This document shows positions 63,680-64,000 of a stretch of 64,000 nucleotides of DNA, in pieces (positions within the stretch are counted from its first letter, which is position 1; every line of letters starts with the position of its first letter). A model generated the notes under the pieces. That model saw nothing but the letters and a program-made list of their open reading frames with translations. It made no database searches and was not told the DNA's origin. A program made the translations under genes and the position numbers. The DNA lies in the IMG/VR virus record IMGVR_UViG_3300044996_000496, positions 23,579-87,578 of that record; one strand, 5' to 3'. The DNA is from a virus.

Positions 63680-64000
63680 TTACTCTTTATTGATTGCGTT
63701 TATCTTGTTCGCTATTTCAATCAGATCATCCTTGCTGGCCCCTCTTGAGTATTGCATACAAATGCTCATTTGCGGATTAAATGAGTCCGTTCCAACGATA
63801 CCGATATTAAATGGGCATCCATTGCAACATCTATAATGTTCATATATAAAAGATGGATGATATAAATTATTTGATTCCATGTGTTCCAGGTGTCGTATTA
63901 TGTCAAATAATTGTTTTATCTGCCAGTCTTCTACTTGATGATTTTTTATTGATACTTTTGGTTCTTTGGTTTTATATATAAGATTAAATCCAACACAATC
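63680..64000 (-). CDS. Hypothetical protein, 5' end outside window
   Basis: The frame is open from the window edge to the stop at 63680 (106 residues seen). An internal ATG at 63880 has no ribosome site, so the gene very likely starts beyond 64000. The visible part has a helical segment ('QVEDWQIKQLFDIIRHLEHM') and a Cys cluster 'YRCCNGCPFNIGIVG' with a later Cys ('SICMQYSRG'), which may bind a metal. No family recognised. Confidence 0.55.
   Translation of the reverse strand, partial: DCVGFNLIYKTKEPKVSIKNHQVEDWQIKQLFDIIRHLEHMESNNLYHPSFIYEHYRCCNGCPFNIGIVGTDSFNPQMSICMQYSRGASKDDLIEIANKINAINKE

Noticed and set aside
1-64000. CRISPR arrays, tRNA genes, insertion sequences, integrase/attachment sites
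   Set aside because: None seen on reading: no regularly spaced repeats, no cloverleaf-like segments, no transposase or recombinase motifs.

Overview
The window is a piece of an AT-rich, densely packed genome of a long-tailed double-stranded DNA phage. The evidence is a complete morphogenesis block in canonical order: terminase, portal, protease/scaffold, capsid, connectors, tail tube, frameshifted chaperone, tape measure, tail tip and giant tail fibre. No tail sheath gene is seen, so a siphovirus-like particle is inferred. Strong GGAGG-type ribosome binding sites, frequent GTG/TTG starts, ATGA overlaps and Sec-type signal peptides point to a bacterial host. The host itself cannot be named from the sequence. 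No integrase, tRNA gene, CRISPR array or insertion sequence was seen.

Layout. (1) 1-4490, plus strand: a nucleotide-sugar cluster with a sugar ketoisomerase tail, an epimerase, a NeuD/PglD-type acyltransferase, a methyltransferase and two DegT-type aminotransferases. (2) 4479-7188, minus strand: a CgeB-like glycosyltransferase, a DUF4254-like protein, a GT9-like protein and a ClpP-like protease. It meets region 1 tail to tail with a 12-base overlap. (3) 7189-7277: the only divergent intergenic region. (4) 7278-11759, plus strand: small accessory genes, including a zinc-finger protein, a DUF1599 protein, an HD protein of the CCA-adding-enzyme family with a decayed nucleotidyltransferase head, a PD-(D/E)XK-like nuclease and a probable small terminase. 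(5) 11761-15059: large terminase and portal. (6) 15087-18948: an odd island of seven membrane or exported proteins, including two lectin-fold proteins flanked by two paralogues. (7) 19018-22486: protease-scaffold fusion, head protein and major capsid protein, with hairpins on both sides of the capsid gene. (8) 22549-26776: a GT4-GT9 fusion, a second GT4-like protein and a GT2, all inside the virion operon. (9) 26792-56259: connectors, tail tube, chaperones, 1930-residue tape measure, a tail-tip protein with a PA14 domain, a 2813-residue FN3/CBM fibre, another GT2 and a possible membrane-active protein. (10) 56252-64000, minus strand: nucleotide and DNA metabolism, with IMPDH/GMP reductase family, RNA-ligase-like protein, primase with its zinc finger at the C terminus, degenerate family-4 uracil-DNA glycosylase, C39-like peptidase, B12-dependent ribonucleotide reductase and RuvC-like resolvase.

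How it fits together. Region 10 makes deoxynucleotides and replicates and resolves DNA, regions 5-9 build the particle, and regions 1, 2 and 8 together look like a phage-owned system that makes unusual activated sugars and attaches them. The position of the glycosyltransferases directly behind the capsid gene and behind the tail fibre suggests that virion proteins are the acceptors. The most unusual items are the domain-swapped primase, the secreted lectin-fold island, the virion-linked glycosylation genes and the HD-protein/RNA-ligase pair, which could serve tRNA repair. All functions are read from protein motifs by eye; no database search was run.
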